From: Nonomuraea soli
Lineage (GTDB): Bacteria; Actinomycetota; Actinomycetes; Streptosporangiales; Streptosporangiaceae
Direction: 5' to 3'
NCBI RefSeq assembly: GCF_013761175.1
Contig: NZ_JACDUR010000006.1
Coordinates: 124,001 to 188,000 of the forward strand
Length of the DNA stretch: 64,000 nucleotides
Shown here: in pieces, positions 40,685-53,001 of the stretch
Layout of the letters: each line of letters opens with the position of its first letter
Position numbering within the stretch: the first letter of the stretch is position 1
Made by a program: the position numbers and the translations under genes
The notes under the pieces: generated by a model
Database searches by the model: none
The model's input: the letters and a program-made list of their open reading frames with translations, nothing else
What the model was told of the DNA's origin: nothing

Positions 40685-43450
40685 CTACCGCGTGATCGTG
40701 AAGGTGTCGACGTCGAAAAGGAAGCCCCCACCGCCGGTGAAGGTCAGGAACAGGGGCCCGGAACCGGAGGTCAGGGTCGTGGTGACGGTCTGGAAGCTCT
40801 CCCAGCCGCCCGTCACGGGGACGGCGACGGAGCCGAGCAGGGTCCCGGTCTGCGAGCCGGAGCGGATCTGGATCGTCCCGCCGGAGCCGGCCGATGACAC
40901 GCGGGCGCTGAACCCCTTCGCGCCCGCCGTACTGACCTGCGAGTATCCGGCCCAGTCGCCGTTCTCGATGTAGCCGGCGGTCTTGCCGCCGCTGGCGGGC
41001 GCGTGGCCGGCGACCTGGACGCCGCCGGTGGAGGTGTACGACTCGCCCTCGGCCGTGGTCGGGGCGGCCGATCGGCCGAAGGTGAAGGCGTCGACGTCGA
41101 ACAGGTTGCCCTGGCCGGTCGGGCCCTTGAAGACGAGGAAGAGCCTGGTGGTGCCGGCGGGCGCGCCCGACAGCGGCGCGGTGACGTCGGCGAAGGTGTC
41201 CCAGCCGCCGGTCACCGGGACGGTCACCGTGCCGAGCAGGGTGCCGGTGGCCGAGCCCGCGCGCACCTCGATGGTGCCGCCGGTGCCGCCGGAGGAGACG
41301 CGCGCGGTGATGGACGACGCTCCGGCCAGCACGTACGGCTCGAAGGAGATCCAGTCGCCGTTGTCGGTGAAGCCGACCGTCTTGCCGCCTTCCGCGCCGC
41401 CGTGGTCGGCGAGCTGGATGCCCTGCATGGCGCCGTGGTGCTCGGCCTGGCGGTGCACCGGTTGCAGGGTGCGCACGCTGTGCGTGGTCAGCCCGCCCTT
41501 GTCGGTGTACTCGGCGTCGAAGACCCCGTACAGGTTGGCCGCGGCGTCGTGCTCGCCGTCGGCCGGGACGGTGATCGAGCCCGAGCAGCCGGTCTTGGAG
41601 GTGATGGCGTGGGTGTGGCTGTCGTGCCCGACGAGGTAGGTGACCTTGACCTTGGTGCAGTCGATGGCGCCGTCCTCGGGGTCGCTGACGGTGACCTGGA
41701 AGGGCACGGCGTCGCCGTACGCGAACAGCTGGCCGTTGGGGGGAGCGGCGAGCGTCACCGTGGGAGCGGTGTTTCCGACGGTCACCACCAGGCTGGCGGT
41801 GCCGGTCAGGCCCTCGGAGTCGCGCACGGTCAGGGTCGGGGTGAAGGTGCCGCTGGCGGTGTAGGTGTGGCTGGGATTGGCCTGGGTGGAGGTGGAGCCG
41901 TCGCCGAAGGCCCAGGAGTAGGTCAGCGGCCCGCCCTCGGGGTCGGCGCTGCCCGCGGAGGAGAACGCGACGGACAGGGGCGCCGCTCCCGACGTCGGGG
42001 TGGCCGCGACCTTCGCGACCGGGCTGCGGTTGCCGCCGCCGATGTACTCGATGCGCCACAGCGCCTGGTTGCCGCCGCCGGTGCCGTAGTCGAGCACGTA
42101 GAGCGCGCCGTCGGGGCCGAAGCCCGAGTCGATGATCTGGGTGCCGGTCCACGGGAAGGTGTCGATGACGCCGTAGCCGCCGTCGGACCTGACCTCGACC
42201 GCCTTGATCCACTTGCGGCCGAACTCGGTGGCGAAGTAGCGGCCGTCGAGCGACTGCGGGAACTTGACCGGCGAGTTGAGCGCGGCGTTGTAGCGGTAGA
42301 CCTCGCCGCCCATGGGCGATTCCGAGCCGCTGCCGAACTCCGGAGGCGAGCCCGCGTCGCCGGCGTAGCGGATCCAGGCGGGCTTGGCCGGGGGCAGGGT
42401 GGCCTGGCCGGTGTTGCGGAAGGAGTTGTTGGCCGGTCCCGCCGCGCAGTTGTACTTGGCGGCGGAGGGCCCGCCGGGGAAGGTATACTCGTTGTAGGTC
42501 TCGGTGGCGGTGTTGGTCCCGGTGCAGTACGGCCAGCCGTAGTTGCCCGGCGCGGTGATGCGGTTGAACTCCACCTGCCCGCTGGGACCCCGGCCGGGAT
42601 CGGTCACGCCCGCGTCGGGGCCGTAGTCGCCGAGGTAGACGATGCCCGTGGGTCTGTCGACCGACATGCGGAAGGGGTTGCGGAAGCCCATCGCGTAGAT
42701 CTCGGGCCTGGTGTTCGGCGTTCCCTGCGGGAACAGGTTGCCGCTGGGGATCGTGTAGGTGCCGTCGGGCTGGACCTTGATGCGCAGGAGCTTGCCGCGC
42801 AGGTCGTTGGTGTTGCCCGAGGAACGCTGGGCGTCGAACTGCGGGTTGCGGTCGGTGCGCTCGTCGATGGGGGTGTAGCCGGCCGACTCGAAGGGGTTGG
42901 TGTCGTCGCCGGTGGTCAGGTAGAGGTTGCCCTGGGCGTCGAAGTCGATGTCGCCGCCCACGTGGCAGCACTGGCCGCGGTCGTTGGCCACCTGCAGCAC
43001 GACCTTCTCGGTGGCCGGGTCGAGGGTGTTGTCGGCCTTGAGGGTGAAGCGCGAGAGGTTGAGGTGGCCTTTCCACGCCGTCCAGTCGGTTCCGGTGGCG
43101 GGCGCGTCTCCTGCCGGGGTGCTGAGCTTGGGCGAGTAGTACAGGTAGACGAAGCGGTTGGTGGCGAAGCCCGGATCGGCGGCCACGCCCTGCAGCCCTT
43201 CCTCGTCGTGGGTGTAGACGTCGAGCTTGCCGGCGACCTTGGTGTTGCCGGCGGCGTCGGTGTGGCGCAGCGTGCCGTCCCGGGCGGTGTGCAGCACCGA
43301 CCGGTCGGGCAGGACGGCCATGCCGATGGGCTCGCCCAGCTCGGCCGGGCCGGCGGCCAGCTGGACCTGTTGGTAGTCAGCGGAGGGAATGTCCGCCGCG
43401 GCGACGCCGGATAACACCAGCGACGCCGCGGCGAGCAGCCTGGACCACAT
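40685..43450 (-). CDS. Secreted PQQ-type sugar dehydrogenase with PKD and two CBM6 domains
   Basis: A 921-residue secreted protein (signal peptide MWSRLLAAASLVLSGVAAA). Residues 25-455 form a six-bladed propeller of the glucose/sorbosone dehydrogenase type (GEPIGMAVLPDRSVLHTARDG, DRGQCCHVGGDIDFDAQGNLYLTTGDD, RNPFRMSVD). A PKD domain (about 460-545; PLSVAFSSAGSADPEGGPLTYSWAFGDGS), an Ig-like region, and two CBM6 modules (about 660-785 and 790-921) follow. It would oxidise sugars outside the cell with PQQ and hand electrons to an unknown acceptor. ATG 43450 has GGAAGGA upstream. First gene of the leftward glycan operon. Confidence 0.88.
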   Translation of the reverse strand: MWSRLLAAASLVLSGVAAADIPSADYQQVQLAAGPAELGEPIGMAVLPDRSVLHTARDGTLRHTDAAGNTKVAGKLDVYTHDEEGLQGVAADPGFATNRFVYLYYSPKLSTPAGDAPATGTDWTAWKGHLNLSRFTLKADNTLDPATEKVVLQVANDRGQCCHVGGDIDFDAQGNLYLTTGDDTNPFESAGYTPIDERTDRNPQFDAQRSSGNTNDLRGKLLRIKVQPDGTYTIPSGNLFPQGTPNTRPEIYAMGFRNPFRMSVDRPTGIVYLGDYGPDAGVTDPGRGPSGQVEFNRITAPGNYGWPYCTGTNTATETYNEYTFPGGPSAAKYNCAAGPANNSFRNTGQATLPPAKPAWIRYAGDAGSPPEFGSGSESPMGGEVYRYNAALNSPVKFPQSLDGRYFATEFGRKWIKAVEVRSDGGYGVIDTFPWTGTQIIDSGFGPDGALYVLDYGTGGGNQALWRIEYIGGGNRSPVAKVAATPTSGAAPLSVAFSSAGSADPEGGPLTYSWAFGDGSTSTQANPSHTYTASGTFTPTLTVRDSEGLTGTASLVVTVGNTAPTVTLAAPPNGQLFAYGDAVPFQVTVSDPEDGAIDCTKVKVTYLVGHDSHTHAITSKTGCSGSITVPADGEHDAAANLYGVFDAEYTDKGGLTTHSVRTLQPVHRQAEHHGAMQGIQLADHGGAEGGKTVGFTDNGDWISFEPYVLAGASSITARVSSGGTGGTIEVRAGSATGTLLGTVTVPVTGGWDTFADVTAPLSGAPAGTTRLFLVFKGPTGQGNLFDVDAFTFGRSAAPTTAEGESYTSTGGVQVAGHAPASGGKTAGYIENGDWAGYSQVSTAGAKGFSARVSSAGSGGTIQIRSGSQTGTLLGSVAVPVTGGWESFQTVTTTLTSGSGPLFLTFTGGGGFLFDVDTFTITR

Positions 43451-43758
43451 GAGCTTCCTTCCTGACCTGGGGGGTGTGTCAGGCAAGGCGCGCGATGCCA
43501 TGTAGTGCCGTGTTTACCCACCCTCACGGAAGCTGTCAATACAGTCGCTGCAAGGGCTTCTTAACGTTTTGCGTAGGAGCTGGGCGTTTCGCGGTGATTT
43601 TCCCGTCGTTGACGCCCCTGTAGCCCGCTTGTAACATTCGGCCAGCGGTACGCAAAAAATCAACAAGAACTTGTTGATTAGGCGGCATCACCTCGCAACT
43701 CTCCATCTGTGCACCTGCCATCCACCCCCCTGTCGTGCTCCGACGAGAGAAGAAGCGC
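43451..43758. promoter_or_regulatory. Divergent promoter region of the glycan-degradation locus
   Basis: No gene. AT-richer than its surroundings. Contains the inverted repeat TCAACAAG-AA-CTTGTTGA (43660-43677; arms extend to ten bases, 43658-43679), 80 bases before the GH87 gene, and a distant pair TTTTGCGTA (43567-43575) / TACGCAAAA (43649-43657). These are likely operators for a LacI-, GntR- or ROK-type sugar regulator controlling both directions. Confidence 0.65.
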
Positions 43759-46700
43759 ATGAGAAAGCCCTTACGGCTGGTGGCGACCGTGCTCGCCGCA
43801 GCCCTGCTCACCTTCGGCTGGGGCGTGCCGGCCTCGGCCGCGGGCGGGCCCAACCTGTCGCCGGGCAAGGCGACCCAGGCGAGCAGCGCCGTCTCCGGAT
43901 ACCCGGTGTCGGCCATCAACGACGGCGACCAGGCCAGTTACTGGGAGAGCGCCAACAACACCTTCCCGCAGTGGGCGCGGGTCGACCTCGGCACCCCCAC
44001 GAGCGTGGACCAGATCGTGCTGAAGGTTCCCGCCCCCGCCGCGTGGCAGACCCGCACCCAGACGCTCAGCATCCAGGGCAGCAACGACGGCGGCACCTTC
44101 ACCACCGTCGTGGCCTCCGCGGGCTACACCTTCAACCCCGCGACCGGCAACCGGGTGACGATCGACTTCCCGGCCGCCACCTACCGCTACTGGCGGGCCC
44201 ACATCACCGCCAACGCCGGATGGCCCGCCGGGCAGATCTCGGAGTTCGAGATCTACGGCGCCTCCGGCGGCGGCGACACCCAGGACCCGACCGCTCCCGG
44301 CAACCTCGCCTTCACCCAGCCGGCCGCTGGGCAGATCAGGCTGACCTGGACGGCTTCGAGCGACAACGTCGGCGTGACCGGCTACGACGTCTACGCCAAC
44401 GACCAGTTCAGGGCGAGCGTGGCGGGCAACGTCCTGACCTACACCGACACCCAGCCGACCAACGCCACCGTCACTTACGTGGTCAGAGCCAAGGACGCCG
44501 CGGGCAACGAGTCGCCCAACAGCAACGCCGTCACCCGCCAGGGCACCGGCGACCCGGGCACGAACCTGGCCATCGGCAAGGAGATGGCCGAATCGGGCCA
44601 CGTGCACACCTTCGTCGCGGCCAACGCCAACGACAACAACGCCGGCACCTACTGGGAGAGCAACGGCTTCCCCGGCACCCTGACCGTCAAGCTCGGCGCC
44701 AACGCCGGCGTGACCTCGGTGGTGGTCAAGCTCAACCCCGACCCGATCTGGGGTCCCCGTACCCAGAACATCCAGGTCCTGGGCCGCGAGCAGAGCGCGA
44801 GCGGCTACACGAGCCTCAAGGCGGCCGCGAACTACGACTTCCACCCCAGCAGCGGCAACTCGGTGACCATCCCGGTCTCGGGCACCGTCGCCGACGTGCA
44901 GCTGAGGTTCACCTCCAACACCGGCGCGCCCGGCGGCCAGGTGGCGGAGTTCCAGGTGTTCGGCACCCCGGCGCCCAACCCCGACCTGACGGTCACCGAC
45001 CTGTCGTGGACCCCCGCCACGCCCAGTGAGACGCAGGCCGTCACCCTGTCGGCCACGGTCAGGAACGCCGGCACCGCCGCCTCCCCGGCCGACAACCTCA
45101 CCTTCACCGTCGGCGGCACGCCCGCCGGGACGGTCGCCGTCCCCGCGCTGGCCGCGGGCGCCAGCACCACGGTGACGCAGAACATCGGCACCCGCGGCCA
45201 GGGCACCCACCAGGTGACCGCGACCGCCGACCCCGACAACACGCTGGTCGAGCAGAGCGAGACCAACAACGCCGCGAGCGGCAGCCTGACCGTCAGCCAG
45301 GCGCCCGGACCCGACCTGCAGGTCACCGGCATCACCACCACCCCGCCGAACCCGGCGGTCGGCGCGCCGGTCAGCTTCACCGTCGCGGTCAACAACCGCG
45401 GCATCAGCCCGGCGCCCGCGTCGGTGACCCGGGTGACCGTCGGCTCCGCCACGCTGAACGGCAACGCCCCCGCGATCGCCGCGGGCGCCACCGCCAACGT
45501 CGCCATCAGCGGCACCTGGACCGCCACCAGCGGAGGCGCGACCATCCTGGCCGCCGCCGACGCCACGAACGTGGTCGAGGAGACCAACGAGACCAACAAC
45601 ACCCGCACCCAGTCGATCGTCGTCGGGCGCGGCGCCGCGGTGCCGTACACCTCCTACGAGGCGGAGGCGGCAGGCCACAACGGCACGCTGCTGGAGACCG
45701 ACGCGCTGCGCACCTTCGGGCACACCAACTTCGCCACCGAGTCGTCGGGCCGCAAGTCGGTCAGGCTCAACAGCACCGGCCAGTACGTCGAGTTCACCTC
45801 GGTCAACCAGGCCAACTCGATCGTGGTGCGCAACTCGATCCCCGACGCCGCGGGCGGAGGCGGCATCGACGCCACCCTCAGCCTCTACGTCAACGGCACC
45901 TTCGCCCAGAAGCTCAACCTGACCAGTAAGTACAGCTGGCTGTACGGCACGACGGACGATCCCGAGGGGCTGACGCAGACGCCGCAGGCCGACGCGCGCA
46001 GGCTCTTCGACGAGTCGCACGCCCTGCTGGCGCAGAGCTACCCGCCTGGCACGAAGTTCAAGCTGCAGCGCGACGCGGGTGACACCGCCTCGTTCTACAT
46101 CATCGACATGATCGACCTGGAGCAGGTGGCCCCGGCCGCCTCGCAGCCCGCGGGCTGCGTGTCGATCACGCAGTACGGCGCCGTGCCCAACGACGGCATC
46201 GACGACACCTCCGCCATCCAGCGCGCGGTCACCGACGACCAGAACGGCGTGATCGGCTGCGTCTGGATCCCGCCGGGCCAGTGGCGCCAGGAGCAGAAGA
46301 TCCTCACCGACGACCCGCTCAACCGGGGCACGCACAACCAGGTGGGCATCCGCAACGTCACCATCCGCGGCGCGGGCATGTGGCACTCCCAGCTCTACAC
46401 GCTGACCGAGCCGCACCTGGTCCAGGGCGGCATCAACCATCCGCACGAGGGCAACTTCGGCTTCGACATCGACGACAACACGCAGATCTCCGACATCGCG
46501 ATCTTCGGTTCCGGCCGGATCCGCGGCGGGCCCGGAGGCGCCGAGGGCGGCGTGGGGCTCAACGGGCGCTTCGGCAAGAACACCAAGATCACCAACGTCT
46601 GGATCGAGCACGCCAACGTCGGAGCCTGGGTGGGCCGCGACTACAGCAACATCCCCGAGCTGTGGAACCCCGGCGACGGCCTGGAGTTCAGCGGGGTGCG

Positions 46701-47370
46701 CATCCGCAACACCTACGCCGACGGCGTCAACTTCGCCAACGGCACGCGCAACTCCAAGGTGTTCAACTCCTCCTTCCGCAACACGGGAGACGACGCCCTG
46801 GCGGTCTGGGCCAGCCAGTACGTCAAGGACACCTCGGTCGACATCGGCCACAGCAACCAGTTCGTGAACAACACCATCCAGCTGCCCTGGCGGGCCAACG
46901 GCATCGCGATCTACGGCGGCTACGGCAACAAGATCGAGAACAACCTCGTCTACGACACGATGAACTACCCCGGCATCATGCTGGCGACCGACCACGACCC
47001 GCTGCCCTTCTCGGGTCAGACCCTCATCGCCAACAACGCGCTCCACCGCACCGGTGGCGCGTTCTGGAACGAGGACCAGGAGTTCGGCGCCATCACGATC
47101 TTCGCGCAGGGACGGGACATCCCGGGCGTCGTCATCCGCGACACCGAGATCCACGACTCGACCTACGACGGGATCCAGTTCAAGACGGGCGGGGGCAACG
47201 TGCCCAACGTCCAGATCACCAACGTCCGCATCGACAAGTCGAACAACGGCGCGGGGATCCTGGCCATGAGCGGGGCCAGGGGCAGTGCGACGCTGACGAA
47301 CGTCACGATCACCAACTCGGCCGACGGCGACATCGTGCGCCAGCCGGGAACGCAGTTCACCATCAACTGA
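43759..47370 (+). CDS. Secreted GH87-type alpha-1,3-glucanase (mycodextranase)
   Basis: A 1203-residue secreted enzyme (signal peptide MRKPLRLVATVLAAALLTFG ... ASAA). Domain order: F5/8-type discoidin (32-165), FN3 (175-262), second discoidin-like (268-410), two CARDB domains (412-515, 520-625), a carbohydrate-binding beta-sandwich (632-785) and a C-terminal right-handed beta-helix from about 797 (CVSITQYGAVPNDGIDDTSA). The Asp pair in NTGDDALAVW matches the catalytic region of GH87 glucanases. The target would be alpha-1,3-glucan of fungal walls or dental-type glucans. ATG 43759 follows GAGAGAAGAAG. Confidence 0.85.
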   Translation: MRKPLRLVATVLAAALLTFGWGVPASAAGGPNLSPGKATQASSAVSGYPVSAINDGDQASYWESANNTFPQWARVDLGTPTSVDQIVLKVPAPAAWQTRTQTLSIQGSNDGGTFTTVVASAGYTFNPATGNRVTIDFPAATYRYWRAHITANAGWPAGQISEFEIYGASGGGDTQDPTAPGNLAFTQPAAGQIRLTWTASSDNVGVTGYDVYANDQFRASVAGNVLTYTDTQPTNATVTYVVRAKDAAGNESPNSNAVTRQGTGDPGTNLAIGKEMAESGHVHTFVAANANDNNAGTYWESNGFPGTLTVKLGANAGVTSVVVKLNPDPIWGPRTQNIQVLGREQSASGYTSLKAAANYDFHPSSGNSVTIPVSGTVADVQLRFTSNTGAPGGQVAEFQVFGTPAPNPDLTVTDLSWTPATPSETQAVTLSATVRNAGTAASPADNLTFTVGGTPAGTVAVPALAAGASTTVTQNIGTRGQGTHQVTATADPDNTLVEQSETNNAASGSLTVSQAPGPDLQVTGITTTPPNPAVGAPVSFTVAVNNRGISPAPASVTRVTVGSATLNGNAPAIAAGATANVAISGTWTATSGGATILAAADATNVVEETNETNNTRTQSIVVGRGAAVPYTSYEAEAAGHNGTLLETDALRTFGHTNFATESSGRKSVRLNSTGQYVEFTSVNQANSIVVRNSIPDAAGGGGIDATLSLYVNGTFAQKLNLTSKYSWLYGTTDDPEGLTQTPQADARRLFDESHALLAQSYPPGTKFKLQRDAGDTASFYIIDMIDLEQVAPAASQPAGCVSITQYGAVPNDGIDDTSAIQRAVTDDQNGVIGCVWIPPGQWRQEQKILTDDPLNRGTHNQVGIRNVTIRGAGMWHSQLYTLTEPHLVQGGINHPHEGNFGFDIDDNTQISDIAIFGSGRIRGGPGGAEGGVGLNGRFGKNTKITNVWIEHANVGAWVGRDYSNIPELWNPGDGLEFSGVRIRNTYADGVNFANGTRNSKVFNSSFRNTGDDALAVWASQYVKDTSVDIGHSNQFVNNTIQLPWRANGIAIYGGYGNKIENNLVYDTMNYPGIMLATDHDPLPFSGQTLIANNALHRTGGAFWNEDQEFGAITIFAQGRDIPGVVIRDTEIHDSTYDGIQFKTGGGNVPNVQITNVRIDKSNNGAGILAMSGARGSATLTNVTITNSADGDIVRQPGTQFTIN

Positions 47371-47425
47371 TTCCCTGACACGGATGGCCGGTCGCGTCCT
47401 GCCGCGGCCGGCCATTCGGCATTTA

Positions 47426-47469
47426 GCTTGATGTCGAGATATATTGTAGATATCTTGACGTCGAGACAT
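47426..47469. promoter_or_regulatory. Repeated operator-like element upstream of acnA
   Basis: CTTGATGTCGAGATAT (47427-47442) and CTTGACGTCGAGACAT (47454-47469) are direct repeats 27 bases apart; the second contains the near-palindrome TCTTGACGTCGAGA. Position 100-140 bases upstream of the acnA start fits a regulator site for aconitase expression. Confidence 0.55.
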
Positions 47470-47568
47470 CCGCTGCAACCTGTGGGTTAGGGTTACCTAA
47501 CGTCGTATCGCCTCCCGAGGTGCGGCAGGATTTGACTGAGCAATGGTCCACCGAGGAGGCGATTCACC

Positions 47569-50295
<2,727 letters not shown>

Positions 50296-50304
50296 TCTCC
50301 GCAG

Positions 50305-50342
50305 GCGAAGGCCGTCTCCAGACCCATGGAGGCGGCCTTCGC
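50305..50342 (+). terminator. Terminator hairpin after acnA
   Basis: GCGAAGGCCGTCTCC (50305-50319) pairs with GGAGGCGGCCTTCGC (50328-50342) with one mismatch and an eight-base loop, ten bases after the acnA stop. Confidence 0.75.
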
Positions 50343-50458
50343 CGAGCACCGGACCGGCCGCCCACGCGGCGGTGCCCGGCGAGGACCGCGGGCGGCGGTC
50401 CGGCCCGCGGCTTTCCCCTTGGACCCATGGGAAAAGTGGTGTTCTAGGGTTCCCGCCC

Positions 50459-51178
50459 ATGGAGTGGATGGTCCTGCTCGTGGCAGGTACGGCGGTGCTC
50501 GTGGGGGCGATCGTCCAGGGCGCTGTCGGCTTCGGGCTGGGCCTGGTGGCGGCCCCCGTGGTGACGATGCTCGACCCCGGCCTGATGCCTGGAGCGATCC
50601 AGGTCGTCAACGTCACGCTGCCGCTGTTCACCCTGGCCGCCGAGTGGCGGCGCATCGACTGGCGCGGCCTGGGCTGGGCCCTGCTGGGCCGCCTGCCGGG
50701 CAGCGCGCTGGGCGCACTGATCGTCGTCCACGTCTCGGCGAGCACGCTCGGCGTGATGGTGGGCGTCATGGTGCTGATCGCGGTCACGCTGACCGCCAGG
50801 GCGCTGTCGGTGCCGCGCAACGGCCTCACGCTCACCGGCGCCGGATTCGTCTCGGGCATCACCGGCACCGCGACCGGCATCGGCGGCCCGCCCATCGCGC
50901 TGGTCTACCAGAGCGCCAAGGGCCCCCAGATCCGGGCCACGCTGGCGGGCTTCTTCTTCCTCAGCGCCGCTCAGTCGCTGGGCATCCTGTGGGCGGTCGA
51001 CCGGCTGCCCGCCAGGGCCGTGACGTCGGGCCTGGCGCTGATCCCGTTCCTGGTCGCCGGCTTCCTGCTGTCGGGCCCGCTGCGCCGCTACCTCGACGGA
51101 GGGCGCGTGCGGGCCGCGATCCTGCTGGTGGCCGCCGTGTCGGCGGCCACCCTCATCGGGCAGAGCCTGTACGGCTAG
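50459..51178 (+). CDS. TauE/SafE-family permease
   Basis: A 239-residue membrane protein with about seven helices and the two internally repeated Gly-rich segments of the TauE/SafE family (GAIVQGAVGFGLGLVAAPVV and GFVSGITGTATGIGGPPIALVYQ). Members export sulfite, sulfoacetate or other small organic anions; the substrate is not evident. ATG 50459 follows a TAGGGT -10-like box at 50445-50450, which would make a very short or no leader. The 3' end overlaps the convergent metallopeptidase gene by four bases. Confidence 0.88.
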   Translation: MEWMVLLVAGTAVLVGAIVQGAVGFGLGLVAAPVVTMLDPGLMPGAIQVVNVTLPLFTLAAEWRRIDWRGLGWALLGRLPGSALGALIVVHVSASTLGVMVGVMVLIAVTLTARALSVPRNGLTLTGAGFVSGITGTATGIGGPPIALVYQSAKGPQIRATLAGFFFLSAAQSLGILWAVDRLPARAVTSGLALIPFLVAGFLLSGPLRRYLDGGRVRAAILLVAAVSAATLIGQSLYG

Positions 51179-52005
51179 GCGGTGCGCTTGGCCGAGGCGG
51201 TGAAGGTGTTGCACACCTGCGGCCCCTTGCCGCTGAAGCCGCGCGTCAGCCAGTAGCGCTGGTTGGTGGGCTTGCCGTGGGTGGGGGAGGTGATCTCCAG
51301 GTCGGGCGAGTCGCCGCCGCCCTTGATGCCGTCGGTGGTGCCGCCGAGCTCGTGCTCGGTCAGGTCCTTGAACTCCGCCTTGGTCCGGCCGAGCGTGGAC
51401 CACACGCTGCCGATGAACGCCCCGGCCAGGCAGTCGGCCTGCAGCTCGATCCGGCGGTGCATCGCGTAGTGCGCGTCGTCGCTCTTGAACTTCATCTTGT
51501 CGTAGACCGGGATGATGCCGGTGATCTGCTGGATGTGGTGACCGTACTCGTGGGCCATCACGCCGATGTGGATCATGCTGGTCGGGTCGTCGAGCGCGTC
51601 GCCGTCGACGAGCATGTAGAAGTTCTCGTTGTCCGGGCAGTAGAGGGCCAGCACGCCAGGACCGGGGAACCTGCCGCAGGCGCCGATCGGGTCGCCGATG
51701 TTGTTGACCACCTCGAAGTCGGGCGCGCGGAATCTCATCCCGGCCTTCTTGAAGTGGGCCTTCCACGAGGTGTTGAGGCATCCCATGACGACTTCCAGGT
51801 ATTCACGCGCGGCCGCCATGTCACCTCGCTCCCAGTGGGTCTCGGTGCACTTCTTGGCGGGCATCTTGCCGCTCTTGTAGAGGGCGTTGTTCGCCAGGGT
51901 CTTGGGGGGTGCGGCGGAGACTGCGGCCTGAGCCGTACCGGGCAAGAGACCGGCGGTGAGCGCGAGAGCCGCGCTGCAAACCAGCGCCTTCAGGGTGATA
52001 CGCAT
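51175..52005 (-). CDS. Secreted neutral zinc metallopeptidase (YpfJ-like), copy 1
   Basis: A 276-residue secreted protein with signal peptide (MRITLKALVCSAALALTAGLLPGTAQA). The zinc site is MAHEYGHHIQ; the downstream RRIELQADCLAGAF supplies the third ligand (Glu), as in the putative neutral zinc metallopeptidase family (YpfJ). Four Cys suggest disulfides. It is a paralogue of the next upstream gene, 41 bases away. Substrate unknown. Confidence 0.88.
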   Translation of the reverse strand: MRITLKALVCSAALALTAGLLPGTAQAAVSAAPPKTLANNALYKSGKMPAKKCTETHWERGDMAAAREYLEVVMGCLNTSWKAHFKKAGMRFRAPDFEVVNNIGDPIGACGRFPGPGVLALYCPDNENFYMLVDGDALDDPTSMIHIGVMAHEYGHHIQQITGIIPVYDKMKFKSDDAHYAMHRRIELQADCLAGAFIGSVWSTLGRTKAEFKDLTEHELGGTTDGIKGGGDSPDLEITSPTHGKPTNQRYWLTRGFSGKGPQVCNTFTASAKRTA

Positions 52006-52046
52006 GGCAGGTGACCTTATAGCAAGGTAATGCGCAGGCAAAGAAA

Positions 52047-52883
52047 CTATTGCACCGCTCCGGATTTCACCGACCAGGTGTTGCACGCCCACGGCGCCGC
52101 CTCGGCGAATCCGCGCTTCATCCAGGTCGCCTGGGTCCTGCCCCGGCCGTGGTCGTTCTCGGCCCAGCCCTTGTCGCCGTTGCGCTGGAACCAGTTGACC
52201 GCGTAGTTCCATTCGGCCTCGTCCACCGGGAAACTGCGCTTGATGGTGGACATGAAGACCGCCGACAGGCATTCGGCCTGCAATTCCGAGCGGCGCGTGA
52301 GTTCGAGCTTCCTGGCCTTGGTGCGGGCGGCGGCGCGGGTGCTCCAGTAGAAACGCCAGATCCCGGCCATCTCCTGCACGTGGTGACCGTACTCATGGGC
52401 CAGCAGGCGGGCGATGCCGAGCCCGAACGGACGGCGCACGGCGGCGGCGTTGACCACCATGTAGATGCTGCGGTCCTTGGAGCAGTAGACGCCGTCGGCC
52501 CCGGGTGTCCACGCGCCGCACGGCGTGGTGGCCTGCCCGGCGACGAACGTCAGCCCGGGCGGGGCGAAGCCCAGGCCCGCCTGGCGGAACTCCGCCGCCC
52601 AGGCGATGTCGAGGCAGGCTTTGAGGTGCCGCAGGAAGCGCGCGTAGCCGGGCTGGTCGTTCTTGGCCAGCGTGCCGGGGCTGCAGTTGGTGCCCGCCAG
52701 TTTCCCCGTGCGGTAGAGCGCGCTGTCGGTCGCCACCTTGCTCTCCGCCGACTGCTTCTTCTGGGGCACCGCCACACGATCGGCGAAGCTGGCCGGAGCG
52801 TGCGCGGTTCCCGCACCGGCCACGGAAAACACCACCAGGAGGGCAACCAGTGACGAAGCTCGACTGAAGGGGCGAGTGTTCAT
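52047..52883 (-). CDS. Secreted neutral zinc metallopeptidase (YpfJ-like), copy 2
   Basis: A 278-residue secreted protein (signal peptide SSLVALLVVFSVAGAGTAHA) with LAHEYGHHVQ and RRSELQAECLSAVF in the same places as its tandem paralogue; both also share the ALYxxGKL and C-terminal RGF...CNTW blocks. The central region has diverged strongly (for example YCSKDRSIYMVVN against YCPDNENFYMLVD), so the duplication is not recent. ATG 52883 lies upstream of a divergent dxs promoter. Confidence 0.88.
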   Translation of the reverse strand: MNTRPFSRASSLVALLVVFSVAGAGTAHAPASFADRVAVPQKKQSAESKVATDSALYRTGKLAGTNCSPGTLAKNDQPGYARFLRHLKACLDIAWAAEFRQAGLGFAPPGLTFVAGQATTPCGAWTPGADGVYCSKDRSIYMVVNAAAVRRPFGLGIARLLAHEYGHHVQEMAGIWRFYWSTRAAARTKARKLELTRRSELQAECLSAVFMSTIKRSFPVDEAEWNYAVNWFQRNGDKGWAENDHGRGRTQATWMKRGFAEAAPWACNTWSVKSGAVQ

Positions 52884-53001
52884 CTTGAGGGAAAGACTAG
52901 GTCAAGATCGGGCATAGGCCGGGATTGTCCAGGCAAGTGAGGCGGCACCGCCCTCACGAACTAGACTCGGGGTCGAACGGCTAGCAGAGGGGACTGACTT
53001 C

